Assembly: GCA_051061015.1 (NCBI GenBank)
Contig: JBPFEG010000029.1
Span: 267,211-331,210 of the forward strand
Length of the DNA stretch: 64,000 nucleotides
Source: Methylomicrobium sp051061015
GTDB lineage: Bacteria; Pseudomonadota; Gammaproteobacteria; Methylococcales; Methylomonadaceae
Reading direction: 5' to 3'
Positions 51,259 through 59,384 of this stretch are shown here, piece after piece (position 1 is the stretch's first letter; each line of letters opens with the position of its first letter). The position numbers were made by a program, and so were the translations under genes. The notes beneath the pieces are model-generated. The model did no database searches. It had not been told where the DNA came from and was given only the letters and a program-made list of their open reading frames with translations.

Positions 51259-51753
51259 ATGACCGAATTAGACCGCTACCGGATTCACGGCAAAACTTAT
51301 TTTTTCACGCTGGCATTGCCGGAATGGCCTTCGAGAACGGCGATCCATCCGATTCGGGGGCTATGCCTCGAGCTGGTGAAGATCAAACAGCAGTATCCGT
51401 TCAATCTCGATGCGCTGGTGATTTTGCCGAAATATATGCAGGGCCTTCTGACGCTGCCGGGGGACGCGGAGGACACTAGTCTGCTGTGGCAGCAAATCAA
51501 AAACGAATTCATCAAATTGACCGACCTCTCTGAAGGAGTGCAAGGCGACGAAGAAAGCGACTTCGAATGCAAACCTTTTTTCGGCTATGTGCTGCGCGAT
51601 GGTGAGGATTTTGCCCGGCATCTGAATTTCCTGCATTACAATCCGGTCAATCAAGGCCTGGTTCAATTGGTAGCCGACTGGCCTTATTCGACTTTTTTTC
51701 AATATGTGCAGCAAGGCGTATACCCGTTGTCCTGGCGGATGGAAGGGATGTAG
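51259..51753 (+). CDS. RAYT-like protein lacking the HUH motif
   Basis: A 164-residue protein related to REP-associated tyrosine transposases: YRIHGKTYFFTLAL at the start, then FNLDALVILPKYMQGLLTLP, FGYVLRDGEDFARHLNFLHYNPV and DWPYSTFFQYVQQGVYPL. In RAYTs the block reads VVLPDHMHAIWTLP with the H-x-H metal site; here it is ILPKYMQGL, so both histidines are lost. The frame is intact with no stops. No flanking REP units were found. It may be a decayed or domesticated copy; the intact frame argues against simple decay. The start is assigned to the family-like ATG and has only a weak site. Confidence 0.75.
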   Translation: MTELDRYRIHGKTYFFTLALPEWPSRTAIHPIRGLCLELVKIKQQYPFNLDALVILPKYMQGLLTLPGDAEDTSLLWQQIKNEFIKLTDLSEGVQGDEESDFECKPFFGYVLRDGEDFARHLNFLHYNPVNQGLVQLVADWPYSTFFQYVQQGVYPLSWRMEGM

Positions 51754-52056
51754 AGCCATTGCGCGCCGGCCTTTAACTGATCCCGCTCTTTAATCTACCC
51801 GCCAAAGTTACGGTTTGTGGGCACATCGGATAAAATAGTCCGATGAAGACGAGCCAGGCAACCACCCCGCCTCCCAACCCGATGATGCAGCAATGTGTGG
51901 ATATTGATTTATAATGAGTTTTAATTGGCTAGTTTAATTTGTTACGCTAAATACTACACTAAGAACTCACTTTAATTGATGGCTATTTGAGATAATCCCG
52001 GCTTGTGCTATGTTCCATAGGAGTGGGCAATCAACTTCGCCCGGTCACAGATAACA
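51754..52056. other. Gene-free gap
   Basis: No gene or clear signal was seen. Confidence 0.4.
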
Positions 52057-52441
52057 TTAAATCTTGATGATTGTGTCGCTATGAGCGCTACTAAGGGATC
52101 GTGCGTCATTAAACGCATTGGCTCTACGAGAGCCTGAGCCACAAGAATACGATCGAAGGGGTCTTGGTGGTGCGCAGTCAACCCTTCGACGACAATCGCA
52201 TGCTCCGCCTCGACGGCTAGGAAACGATAACCGGATTCTTGAAAATATCACTTCGCGTCTTGACTGGAAACCGGCATATCGCCACGACCTAGCGAGTGCT
52301 TGATCGCAATTTCCCAGACAATGGCCACGCTGACCCAAACGGTCGTCATGGGTGATGCAATTAAATCACGCGCCTTTTGCGGTAATTTTGTCTATCCGTG
52401 ATGGCCTATAGTGAGACGTGAGTATTTAGCAGCAGATTCAA
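52057..52441 (-). pseudogene. PIN-domain (VapC-type) toxin, multiply disrupted
   Basis: Directly after the Phd-type antitoxin the minus strand reads LNLLLNTHVSL-stop-AIT, where PIN toxins read MNLLLDTHVLLWAIT: the first catalytic Asp is Asn and a Trp codon is TAG. A frameshift then leads to ARDLIASPMTTVWVSV, VWEIAIKHSLGRG and VEGLTAHHQDPFDRILVAQA, with another TGA in place of Trp. A last shift leads to SDTIIKI and the stop. At least two nonsense changes and two frameshifts make this a dead gene. Confidence 0.85.
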
Positions 52442-52443
52442 GA

Positions 52444-52686
52444 TTACCTTTCGCCCATGAGCAACTGAGTCACTTCGTCGTTGTGCGCATCAATGCTGTC
52501 CGGCACCACGAACAAGCCTTTTGCGACACCAATGCGTTTCCCGGAGGGTACCGTATCCATCGGAACAAGTCTGGCAGCCGGGCGGCCATTCCGGGCAATC
52601 ACAATTTCACTCTCGCGTCCTTGTTCGATAGCCTCCACTGAGCGATACAGGAATGACTTGGCTTGCAACATATTTACGATATGCAT
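52444..52686 (-). CDS. Phd/YefM-type antitoxin
   Basis: An intact 80-residue antitoxin: MHIVNMLQAKSFLYRSVE at the start, EIVIARNGRPAARLVPMD in the middle and a C-terminal helix (HNDEVTQLL) that would wrap around a PIN toxin. The start at 52686 matches the family; an ATG at 52698 is also possible. Its toxin, just downstream, is wrecked, so this antitoxin is an orphan, possibly still acting as a DNA-binding regulator. Confidence 0.82.
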   Translation of the reverse strand: MHIVNMLQAKSFLYRSVEAIEQGRESEIVIARNGRPAARLVPMDTVPSGKRIGVAKGLFVVPDSIDAHNDEVTQLLMGER

Positions 52687-52722
52687 GGCATTTTCCACAA
52701 AAAAATAAAGCTTCGAGAAAAA

Positions 52723-52787
52723 GTGGGTTCGGCGCGCGGAACACTTTGCTAAATTCGAAAGGTAAGGGCATAGCGCGCCGAACCCAC
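52723..52787. repeat. Dispersed palindromic element
   Basis: GTGGGTTCGGCGCGC (52723-52737) and its perfect inverse (52773-52787) flank 35 bases. The same 15-mer occurs at 23143-23157. It lies between the antitoxin and the SWIM-domain gene and could also act as a terminator. Confidence 0.7.
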
Positions 52788-52883
52788 CTTTTCTACAGTA
52801 ATTGCATTTTTTAAAATCCGCAGACTTGACCGCGCGCAGTATAAGCTAAAATCCGGAGTTTTCTTCCTCATAGGACGTGAATA

Positions 52884-53717
52884 TCACCAGTCTTTTTCTC
52901 GTTTGCGAATAGCTTGGTAAATGGCTTCCATTGTCGTGATGAAAGATTGGTAGTATGGCCAAAAAGCCGGGAAGTCGCCTCCTTTTTTGATTAATAAAGC
53001 CGGGATAACGGTCGCTGTGGTCTGTGGCAAGCTTTCGGGCAGGCGCCTTTGGCCGTGCCAGAAGTCGCCGGGCGTCATGCGTGGTGCAAGCGGTTGTGTT
53101 GTTGCGCGCGTGAAGTAACTGTCAACGCTGTCAAAGCCGGCGTCCTGTTCCCCAATGGCCGCCGCCAAAGCCTGGCCCAACGGCGTTTTACGCAATTGTT
53201 TTTGCAATTCGTCGCGTTCGAGGCCACGCAATTCGAACAATAAAAACGGGTCGCGGTCCAGTTGTGCCGCGATGAAATAATACAGCCCGGCGATATGCTT
53301 ACAGGGGTTGGCGTAATCAGGGCAGGAGCAGTCGGTTTTCAGGTCTTTGTGGCTGTAAGGAAGCAAGTTCAGCTTCAGTGTCCGAAACACATCTTCGATA
53401 GTATCCGGCACTTCATTCAGCAACAGGCGGGAAATGAACGCGGCGCGGCTGCCGAGCATTTGGATCAGTTGCCGCCACTGTTCGGCGTCGATTGTCTGAA
53501 AAGTAATACGCGTTTTATAAATAGGTTCTTTGTAGACACCGTAATAAGGATTGATGTTGCCTCGAATCTGCGCGCTGACCACGCTGCCTTGCCGCTGCCA
53601 ACTTCGAATGCGATCGTTATTGGCATAGGCGCGCCCCCGAGCCAGCCTCGACGAATCGGTGAAGGATTCCAGGGCTTGGATAAAGCGTTGTCCCCACCAG
53701 GTGCGTATTGCTCTCAT
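52884..53717 (-). CDS. SWIM zinc-finger protein
   Basis: A 277-residue protein with the SWIM signature C-x-C-x(n)-C-x-H in DCSCPDYANPCKHIAGLYY (about residues 150-168). SWIM proteins of this type are often encoded directly next to an SNF2-family ATPase. It follows the SNF2 gene by three bases and is surely co-transcribed with it. Function is unknown; a DNA-binding accessory role is inferred. Confidence 0.88.
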   Translation of the reverse strand: MRAIRTWWGQRFIQALESFTDSSRLARGRAYANNDRIRSWQRQGSVVSAQIRGNINPYYGVYKEPIYKTRITFQTIDAEQWRQLIQMLGSRAAFISRLLLNEVPDTIEDVFRTLKLNLLPYSHKDLKTDCSCPDYANPCKHIAGLYYFIAAQLDRDPFLLFELRGLERDELQKQLRKTPLGQALAAAIGEQDAGFDSVDSYFTRATTQPLAPRMTPGDFWHGQRRLPESLPQTTATVIPALLIKKGGDFPAFWPYYQSFITTMEAIYQAIRKREKDW

Positions 53718-53720
53718 GGT

Positions 53721-56700
53721 TTACTCCAATACCGCTGCTTGATTGAGGCGAATGAGCTGCTTGAACGCGGCGTTATCGAGTTGCGTCAGCCATGACTCGT
53801 CATTGCCGACAATGGCGCCGGCGATTTTCTTTTTGGCGTCGATCATTTGATCGATGCGCTCCTCCAGCGTGCCCAGGGTGATGAATTTATGCACGAAGAC
53901 ATTTTTCGTCTGTCCTATCCGGAAAGCGCGGTCGGTTGCCTGGTCTTCCACCGCCGGATTCCACCAACGGTCGAAATGGAACACATGATTGGCGCGCGTT
54001 AACGTGATACCGACGCCGCCGGCTTTCAGCGACAGAATAAACACAGCCGGCGGCGTTTCCGGATTTTGAAATTCGGCGATCATTTTCTCGCGCGTATGCC
54101 GGGCCGTGCTGCCGTGCAGATAATAAGTCTGGCAATCGAGATGGCTGCGGCAATAGCGTTCGAGGCGGGCGCCGATTTCGGTAAACTGCGTGAAAATCAG
54201 CGCACTTTCGCCTTCGGCCAAGACGTCGGCGAGCATATCGCCCAGCCGTTCCAGCTTATGCGAGCGTTCGGCGTTGAAGGCGCTGTCATCCTGAAGAAAC
54301 TGTGCCGGATGGTTGCAGATTTGCTTGAGCTTCATCAGCGTTGACAGCATCAAGCCTTGCCGCTGAATACCCTCGCTGGCTTCCAGCTGCTGTTCGACAT
54401 CGCGCACCACGGCTTCGTATAATGAGGCTTGTTCCTTGCTGAGATTGCAGTATTGCTTGTTTTCGACTTTGTCCGGTAAATCGCGGATGATCGCCGGATC
54501 GGTTTTGACCCGGCGCAAAATGAACGGCTCCACCAGACGCTTCAACATCGCAGATTTCATGGGATCGTTGTCACGCTGAATCGGGGCCTCAAAGGCTTTA
54601 CGGAAAGCGGCTTGCTTGCCCAGGTAACCTGGATTCAAGAAATTGAAGATCGACCATAAATCCAGCAGGCGGTTTTCCACCGGCGTGCCGGTCAGCGCCC
54701 AGCGATAGTCCGCGTTCAACTTGAAAATCGCCTTGGTTTGTTTAGCCTCGGGATTTTTGATGTTTTGTGCCTCGTCCAATACGATGCGCCGCCATTTCAG
54801 CCTCTGAAACAATTTGGCATCGCGCAGCGCCAGTGGATAGGACACGATCACGACATCCACGGCTTGTGCCGCCGAGACGAATTCCCCTTCATCCTTGCTG
54901 CGCTCGCTGCCGTGATGCAGCCGCATTGTCAATTGCGGCGCGAAGCGCTCGATTTCCTTACGCCAATTCCCGAGCACCGAAGTCGGTGCAATCAGCAAAG
55001 AAGGGCCGTGACCGGCTTCGTCACGCGCCATCACTAACCGGGCGACCACCTGGAGGGTTTTACCCAGGCCCATGTCGTCGGCCAAACAACCGGAAAGGCC
55101 GAGTTGTTCCAGAAACACCAGCCAGGCGACGCCGCGTTTTTGATATTCACGCAGCTCGGCGTTCAGACCGGGAAGGTCCTCGATCGGTTGCAAGCGCTGT
55201 TGATCACGCAACTTTTCCAGCATTTCCGCCAGGGCGCATTCCGGGTCGACTTCGAAGAGATCCGTTTCATCCGCGGTGCGCTTAAGCCAATCGCCGATAT
55301 CCGGACTCTCTTCCGCATCACTCTGCCGCCGCCAAAATTCCAGCATGTCTTTCATGCGTTCACGGTCCAGCACGACCCACTGGCCGCGGAATTGCACGAG
55401 CGGCGTTTTAGTCTCGACCAGCTGCGTCCATTCCTCCGCGCTGACCTTTTCACCGCCTAGCGTCAGTTCGTAACGGTATTCGAGCAATTGATCCAGACTC
55501 AAAAGGCTTTGCGTTGCAGAGCGTGCCGCTTTTTTGGAGGTTGCCGCCGGACGCATGCGCAATTTGGCGCGCCGCCGACCGTTCGGCGTCCACCAGGCCG
55601 GCACGCTGACCCAAAAGCCGGAGTCTTCCAATACCCAGGCGGTTTCATTTAAAAAAGCGAAAGCTTCTTCCAGCGACAGATCGATGCCGGACGGCTCTGC
55701 CGTTTCCATGCCCTTCCACAACGCAGGATAAACACGCGCGGCCTGTCCCAAATCGATCAATAAACGCTGCTCAAAATCGGCCCCAAAATCCTTTTCCCAG
55801 TGTTGCCGGGCATGATCTGAAAGTTGCCAATAGTCGGCCAGCGGCAGTTGCAGAGAAGGGTCGCGGCGCGATACCACCCGGAATTCCAGGCGCCAGGAGT
55901 CGGGCTGCTCTGATGAGGCTTCCTGCAGTTGAAGGCCCAATTGAAAGCCGGTTTCGCCGGCCGCGCCGGAAAGCTGTTTTCTCCATGTTGCCCACTGCTT
56001 TCCAAGCGTCAGATCCCCGGCAGTCAACCAGGGTTCTTGACGAATCGGCCGACAGGCCGGCAACAGCCACGAATCGGCCAGTGGTTTCTCCATGGCTTGC
56101 GTCAGGCGCGAACTCCCGGCGGCCTGCCTCAGCAACACTTCGGCACAATGACGCAATATAGTGGTGGCTTCAAAATTCGGTGCGGCGGCCGGCGGCAGGC
56201 GTTCGGCCGCCTCATCGATCAGGCATTCGTAGGTCGGAGATAAAAACTCCCAACCGGTGTAAACCTGATAAGGGTGTTTATCGGTTTGCCAGGCACGGTA
56301 GCGCAAAGCGGGGATATAGTGGTCTTTGAGTAGGATGCTGCGCAGCGATTGGGTGAAATAATACCAAAACAAAAAATCGCTGCCGGCTGTAAAGTCTTCC
56401 CCCTGGAAGATCAAACGGAAATGGATCTCGTTGATCAGGTTGATGGCGCGGTTTTTGAAACAAAAACAGCGGATGGGCCAGGGCTCGATTTCCGCCTCAT
56501 TCCAGGCATACGCTTCGGCATCCAGATGGTTCGATAATTCGGGACAGGGAAGAGGGTTGCCCTGGAACGAAGGAAGTGGCACGGGATAGGTCACAAAATC
56601 GGACTCTCGGGACGTGATGCCGATAGACGATTTTAACCAGCCTCGCAAGCGCTCGGCATCCAGGGGGGTGGGGTGAAATGGGGTTTTACGTTTGCCGGAT

Positions 56701-56807
56701 TTCGTTGCGGCTTGTGCCGCGGATTCCACCCAAAGATAAAAGTGGCCGGCTTGAATGAAAGCCTCGGTGGTTTCGGGGGCCCAAAAAAGATGGACAACGT
56801 GGGTCAT
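53721..56807 (-). CDS. SNF2-family helicase/ATPase
   Basis: A 1028-residue protein. The N-terminal 550 residues are a bacterial-type extension of unknown role. The ATPase core has Walker A DDMGLGKTLQV (residue 577 onwards), IAPTSVLGNWRKEIERF, the DEAH-like motif VLDEAQNIKNP (near 676), ALTGTPVENRLLDLWSIF, and in the second lobe IFTQFTEIGARLERY, YLHGSTA and DRWWNPAVEDQATDRAFRIGQ. It is likely a DNA translocase. It pairs with the SWIM protein gene, three bases downstream. Confidence 0.95.
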   Translation of the reverse strand: MTHVVHLFWAPETTEAFIQAGHFYLWVESAAQAATKSGKRKTPFHPTPLDAERLRGWLKSSIGITSRESDFVTYPVPLPSFQGNPLPCPELSNHLDAEAYAWNEAEIEPWPIRCFCFKNRAINLINEIHFRLIFQGEDFTAGSDFLFWYYFTQSLRSILLKDHYIPALRYRAWQTDKHPYQVYTGWEFLSPTYECLIDEAAERLPPAAAPNFEATTILRHCAEVLLRQAAGSSRLTQAMEKPLADSWLLPACRPIRQEPWLTAGDLTLGKQWATWRKQLSGAAGETGFQLGLQLQEASSEQPDSWRLEFRVVSRRDPSLQLPLADYWQLSDHARQHWEKDFGADFEQRLLIDLGQAARVYPALWKGMETAEPSGIDLSLEEAFAFLNETAWVLEDSGFWVSVPAWWTPNGRRRAKLRMRPAATSKKAARSATQSLLSLDQLLEYRYELTLGGEKVSAEEWTQLVETKTPLVQFRGQWVVLDRERMKDMLEFWRRQSDAEESPDIGDWLKRTADETDLFEVDPECALAEMLEKLRDQQRLQPIEDLPGLNAELREYQKRGVAWLVFLEQLGLSGCLADDMGLGKTLQVVARLVMARDEAGHGPSLLIAPTSVLGNWRKEIERFAPQLTMRLHHGSERSKDEGEFVSAAQAVDVVIVSYPLALRDAKLFQRLKWRRIVLDEAQNIKNPEAKQTKAIFKLNADYRWALTGTPVENRLLDLWSIFNFLNPGYLGKQAAFRKAFEAPIQRDNDPMKSAMLKRLVEPFILRRVKTDPAIIRDLPDKVENKQYCNLSKEQASLYEAVVRDVEQQLEASEGIQRQGLMLSTLMKLKQICNHPAQFLQDDSAFNAERSHKLERLGDMLADVLAEGESALIFTQFTEIGARLERYCRSHLDCQTYYLHGSTARHTREKMIAEFQNPETPPAVFILSLKAGGVGITLTRANHVFHFDRWWNPAVEDQATDRAFRIGQTKNVFVHKFITLGTLEERIDQMIDAKKKIAGAIVGNDESWLTQLDNAAFKQLIRLNQAAVLE

Positions 56808-57383
56808 GGGGATAAGATCGCTTCGAGCGCTATCATGGCCGTTAAAACGGAGCTTTTTGTCGGCAGGAAATTCTCATTCAGTCCTTCGACAAGATGGGAA
56901 GAAAGGTTAAAAAACCGTTGCTGGTGGTGAGCGCGGTTTCAGAACAGATCCGCGGCATCTTAAATCACGATAAGCCCTTCGACAATACCCGGTTTTATAC
57001 CATGTGCGGCGCCCAGGCAAAATCGCCAAAACCAGATGGTGGTAAGCGTGCATAATGACATCCGAAAAATTCTTTAATTTTTCAGTAAAGTAAGTGCAAG
57101 GCATCTTTATGTTGAGCAGTGAGCACTCGGATGTATTGTTATAGGAACACCTAATAAGCAGGTCATGCTTGAAATTCAACAGCCATTTACAGACCGTAAC
57201 CTTCAAGTTCTCGATTTTTAAGGCAATTACATTTGGCCCGACAACTGCTTAACTTTAGCTGCGCATAGCAGAAAGTCATTCTTTTGGGTCTTGGTCAATG
57301 TAGTGCAAAAACAGCATGGCTTGAATTGGCAGGTATCGATCCCTCCCAATCAGGGATGTTCAATCAAATTTCGAGAATAGGTT
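56808..57383. other. Intergenic region upstream of the SNF2 and sulfatase genes
   Basis: No supported gene in 576 bp. An AT-rich hairpin GAAAAATT-CTTT-AATTTTTC lies at 57064-57083. Promoters for both flanking genes should lie here. Confidence 0.4.
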
Positions 57384-59375
57384 ATGACACAGTTAAATTC
57401 AAAAACAGGAGAGAGCCGGCCGCCCTTTCAGAATACCTTACTATCGGCGGGTATGGCGCTTGCCCTCCTGTCGGTTTCCGATGCTTCGATGGCTGACAAG
57501 GACGATCACAATCGAACCCATGATTCATTGGCGGGTTCTAAACCAAACATTTTGTACATTGTGGCCGACGATCTCGGTTACTCGGACCTGAGTGCATTTG
57601 GTGGTGAAATCGACACTCCCAACCTCGATGCATTGGTCAAAAATGGTCGTATCTTAACTAACTACCATACCTCGACGGTTTGTGCCGTTACTCGCTCCAT
57701 GCTGTATTCGGGTACCGATCACCATTTGGTTGGCGAAGGTACCATGGGCGCACCCAACGATGAGCGGAGAGGCCTGCCAGGGTACGAAGGCTATTTGAAT
57801 AATAATGCTCTCAGCATCGCCGAGTTATTGAAGGATGGCGGATACCACACTTATATCGCCGGTAAATGGCACTTAGGCTCTCTAATCAACTCGCCGCAAA
57901 ACAAAACCCCTGATCAATGGGGATTCGAACGTTCTTACACCTTGTTGGGCGGAGCCCCAAACAATCACTTCGGCGGGGCAACCGCCGCGAACAAGGTATT
58001 TACTGAAAACGGCCAATACATCACGTTGCCGGCAATCGATACCAACGGCCAGCCTTGGTATGACACCAATGCCTACACGCAAAAACTGATCAGTTACATT
58101 GATGAAAACATTCAGGACGGCAAGCCGTTTGCCGCATTCGCGACTTACACCTCCCCGCATTGGCCGTTACAGGTGCCAGAGCCTTGGTTGAGTCAGTACT
58201 CGGGAAAATATGATGTGGGCTACGACGAAATCCGCAAGCGGCGTCTGCAGCGCCAAAAGCAACTGGGCCTGGTGCCGAATGATTACGTCATTCCCAGCGA
58301 TCCTTTACCCAATGCATTGACGGCATCAGAGGCCACTCCAAACAATGGCACAGCCAGCGCCAGTTACATCAATGCCGACACCGTCCCTGAGGGCAACTCA
58401 GGAAACGTCGATTACGGCCCCGGCAAAGTCAACCTTGACTGGGATCATTTGACCCCGGAGCAGAGAAAGACTCAAGCTAGATACATGGAGCTCTATGCGG
58501 GGATGATCTCCAACTTGGACTACAACATCGGTTTGCTGATTCAGCATCTTAAGGACACTGGTCAATACGATAATACTTTCATCGTCTTTCATTCCGATAA
58601 CGGTGCTGAGGGTTGGCCTATTTCCGATGAGCAAGAAAAAATAAATCAGCAAAATTTCGATAATTTAGGCAAAGACCAAAGACTGATACCAGCCGGCACT
58701 CAAGCTACAAGGGTGAATTATGGGCTACGCTGGGCTGAAGTTAGCGCCACGCCATTTAGGCTGAGCAAGGGTTTTACGACCGAAGGTGGCACATCGGTAC
58801 CGACTATCGTGCATTTGCCGGGACAAACCCAACAATATCCAACGTTGCGCGAGTTGTTCCATGTAAGAGATTCAGCGCCGACTCTGTTGGAACTGGCGGG
58901 TATTCCTCAGCCATCAACACCTGCTGCGGTGACTGGCGTCAACGGTGTGCCTTTGGTGACCTACAAAGACCGCAATGTCTATCCGATTACGGGTTTGTCT
59001 CTGCTGGGACACTTAGAAGCCGATAGAGATTCGGGGCCGTTGAAAACCGATAAGGAGGGCGAAGAACAACACGGGCAGGGTTATTTGCGCGATGCCAAAG
59101 GTAAAATCAAACCGCTGCATACCGAGCCGGTAGCCGAGGAGCAATACGGCAGGGCCTATTTGTATAGTGGCAAATGGAAAGCGGTATGGATTGAGCCGCC
59201 TTACGGTCCCGCTGACGGTCATTGGCAGCTTTACGATATCGAAAAGGATAGAGCTGAAACCAAGGATGTTTCAGATAAATACCCCGAGGTTGTCGCTGAA
59301 CTTTATCAAGCCTGGCAAGAGTATTTGCACGACACCGGCGGCGTTAATCCGAAACGGCCACGTGGTTACTATTAA
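57384..59375 (+). CDS. Arylsulfatase-type sulfatase with atypical active-site motif
   Basis: A 663-residue sulfatase of the alkaline-phosphatase superfamily, probably exported (hydrophobic segment about 19-31). The metal site begins ADDLGYSDLSAFGG (Asp62, Asp63), and the domain contains GKWHLGSL and SDNGAEG. The residue to be turned into formylglycine is Cys100 in STVCAVTRSMLYSG; the standard signature is C-x-P/A-x-R, but position three here is Val. The following gene was a formylglycine-generating enzyme, so the pair formed a sulfatase and its own activator. The C-terminal part (RDAKGKIKPLHTEPVAEEQY) looks like a cluster of arylsulfatases with an inserted segment. GC and context suggest an accessory gene. 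Confidence 0.88.
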   Translation: MTQLNSKTGESRPPFQNTLLSAGMALALLSVSDASMADKDDHNRTHDSLAGSKPNILYIVADDLGYSDLSAFGGEIDTPNLDALVKNGRILTNYHTSTVCAVTRSMLYSGTDHHLVGEGTMGAPNDERRGLPGYEGYLNNNALSIAELLKDGGYHTYIAGKWHLGSLINSPQNKTPDQWGFERSYTLLGGAPNNHFGGATAANKVFTENGQYITLPAIDTNGQPWYDTNAYTQKLISYIDENIQDGKPFAAFATYTSPHWPLQVPEPWLSQYSGKYDVGYDEIRKRRLQRQKQLGLVPNDYVIPSDPLPNALTASEATPNNGTASASYINADTVPEGNSGNVDYGPGKVNLDWDHLTPEQRKTQARYMELYAGMISNLDYNIGLLIQHLKDTGQYDNTFIVFHSDNGAEGWPISDEQEKINQQNFDNLGKDQRLIPAGTQATRVNYGLRWAEVSATPFRLSKGFTTEGGTSVPTIVHLPGQTQQYPTLRELFHVRDSAPTLLELAGIPQPSTPAAVTGVNGVPLVTYKDRNVYPITGLSLLGHLEADRDSGPLKTDKEGEEQHGQGYLRDAKGKIKPLHTEPVAEEQYGRAYLYSGKWKAVWIEPPYGPADGHWQLYDIEKDRAETKDVSDKYPEVVAELYQAWQEYLHDTGGVNPKRPRGYY

Positions 59376-59384
59376 GGTTTAATC

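Noticed and set aside
52118..52303. Plus-strand frame over the PIN remnant
   Set aside because: Mirror of the VapC-like sequence on the minus strand.
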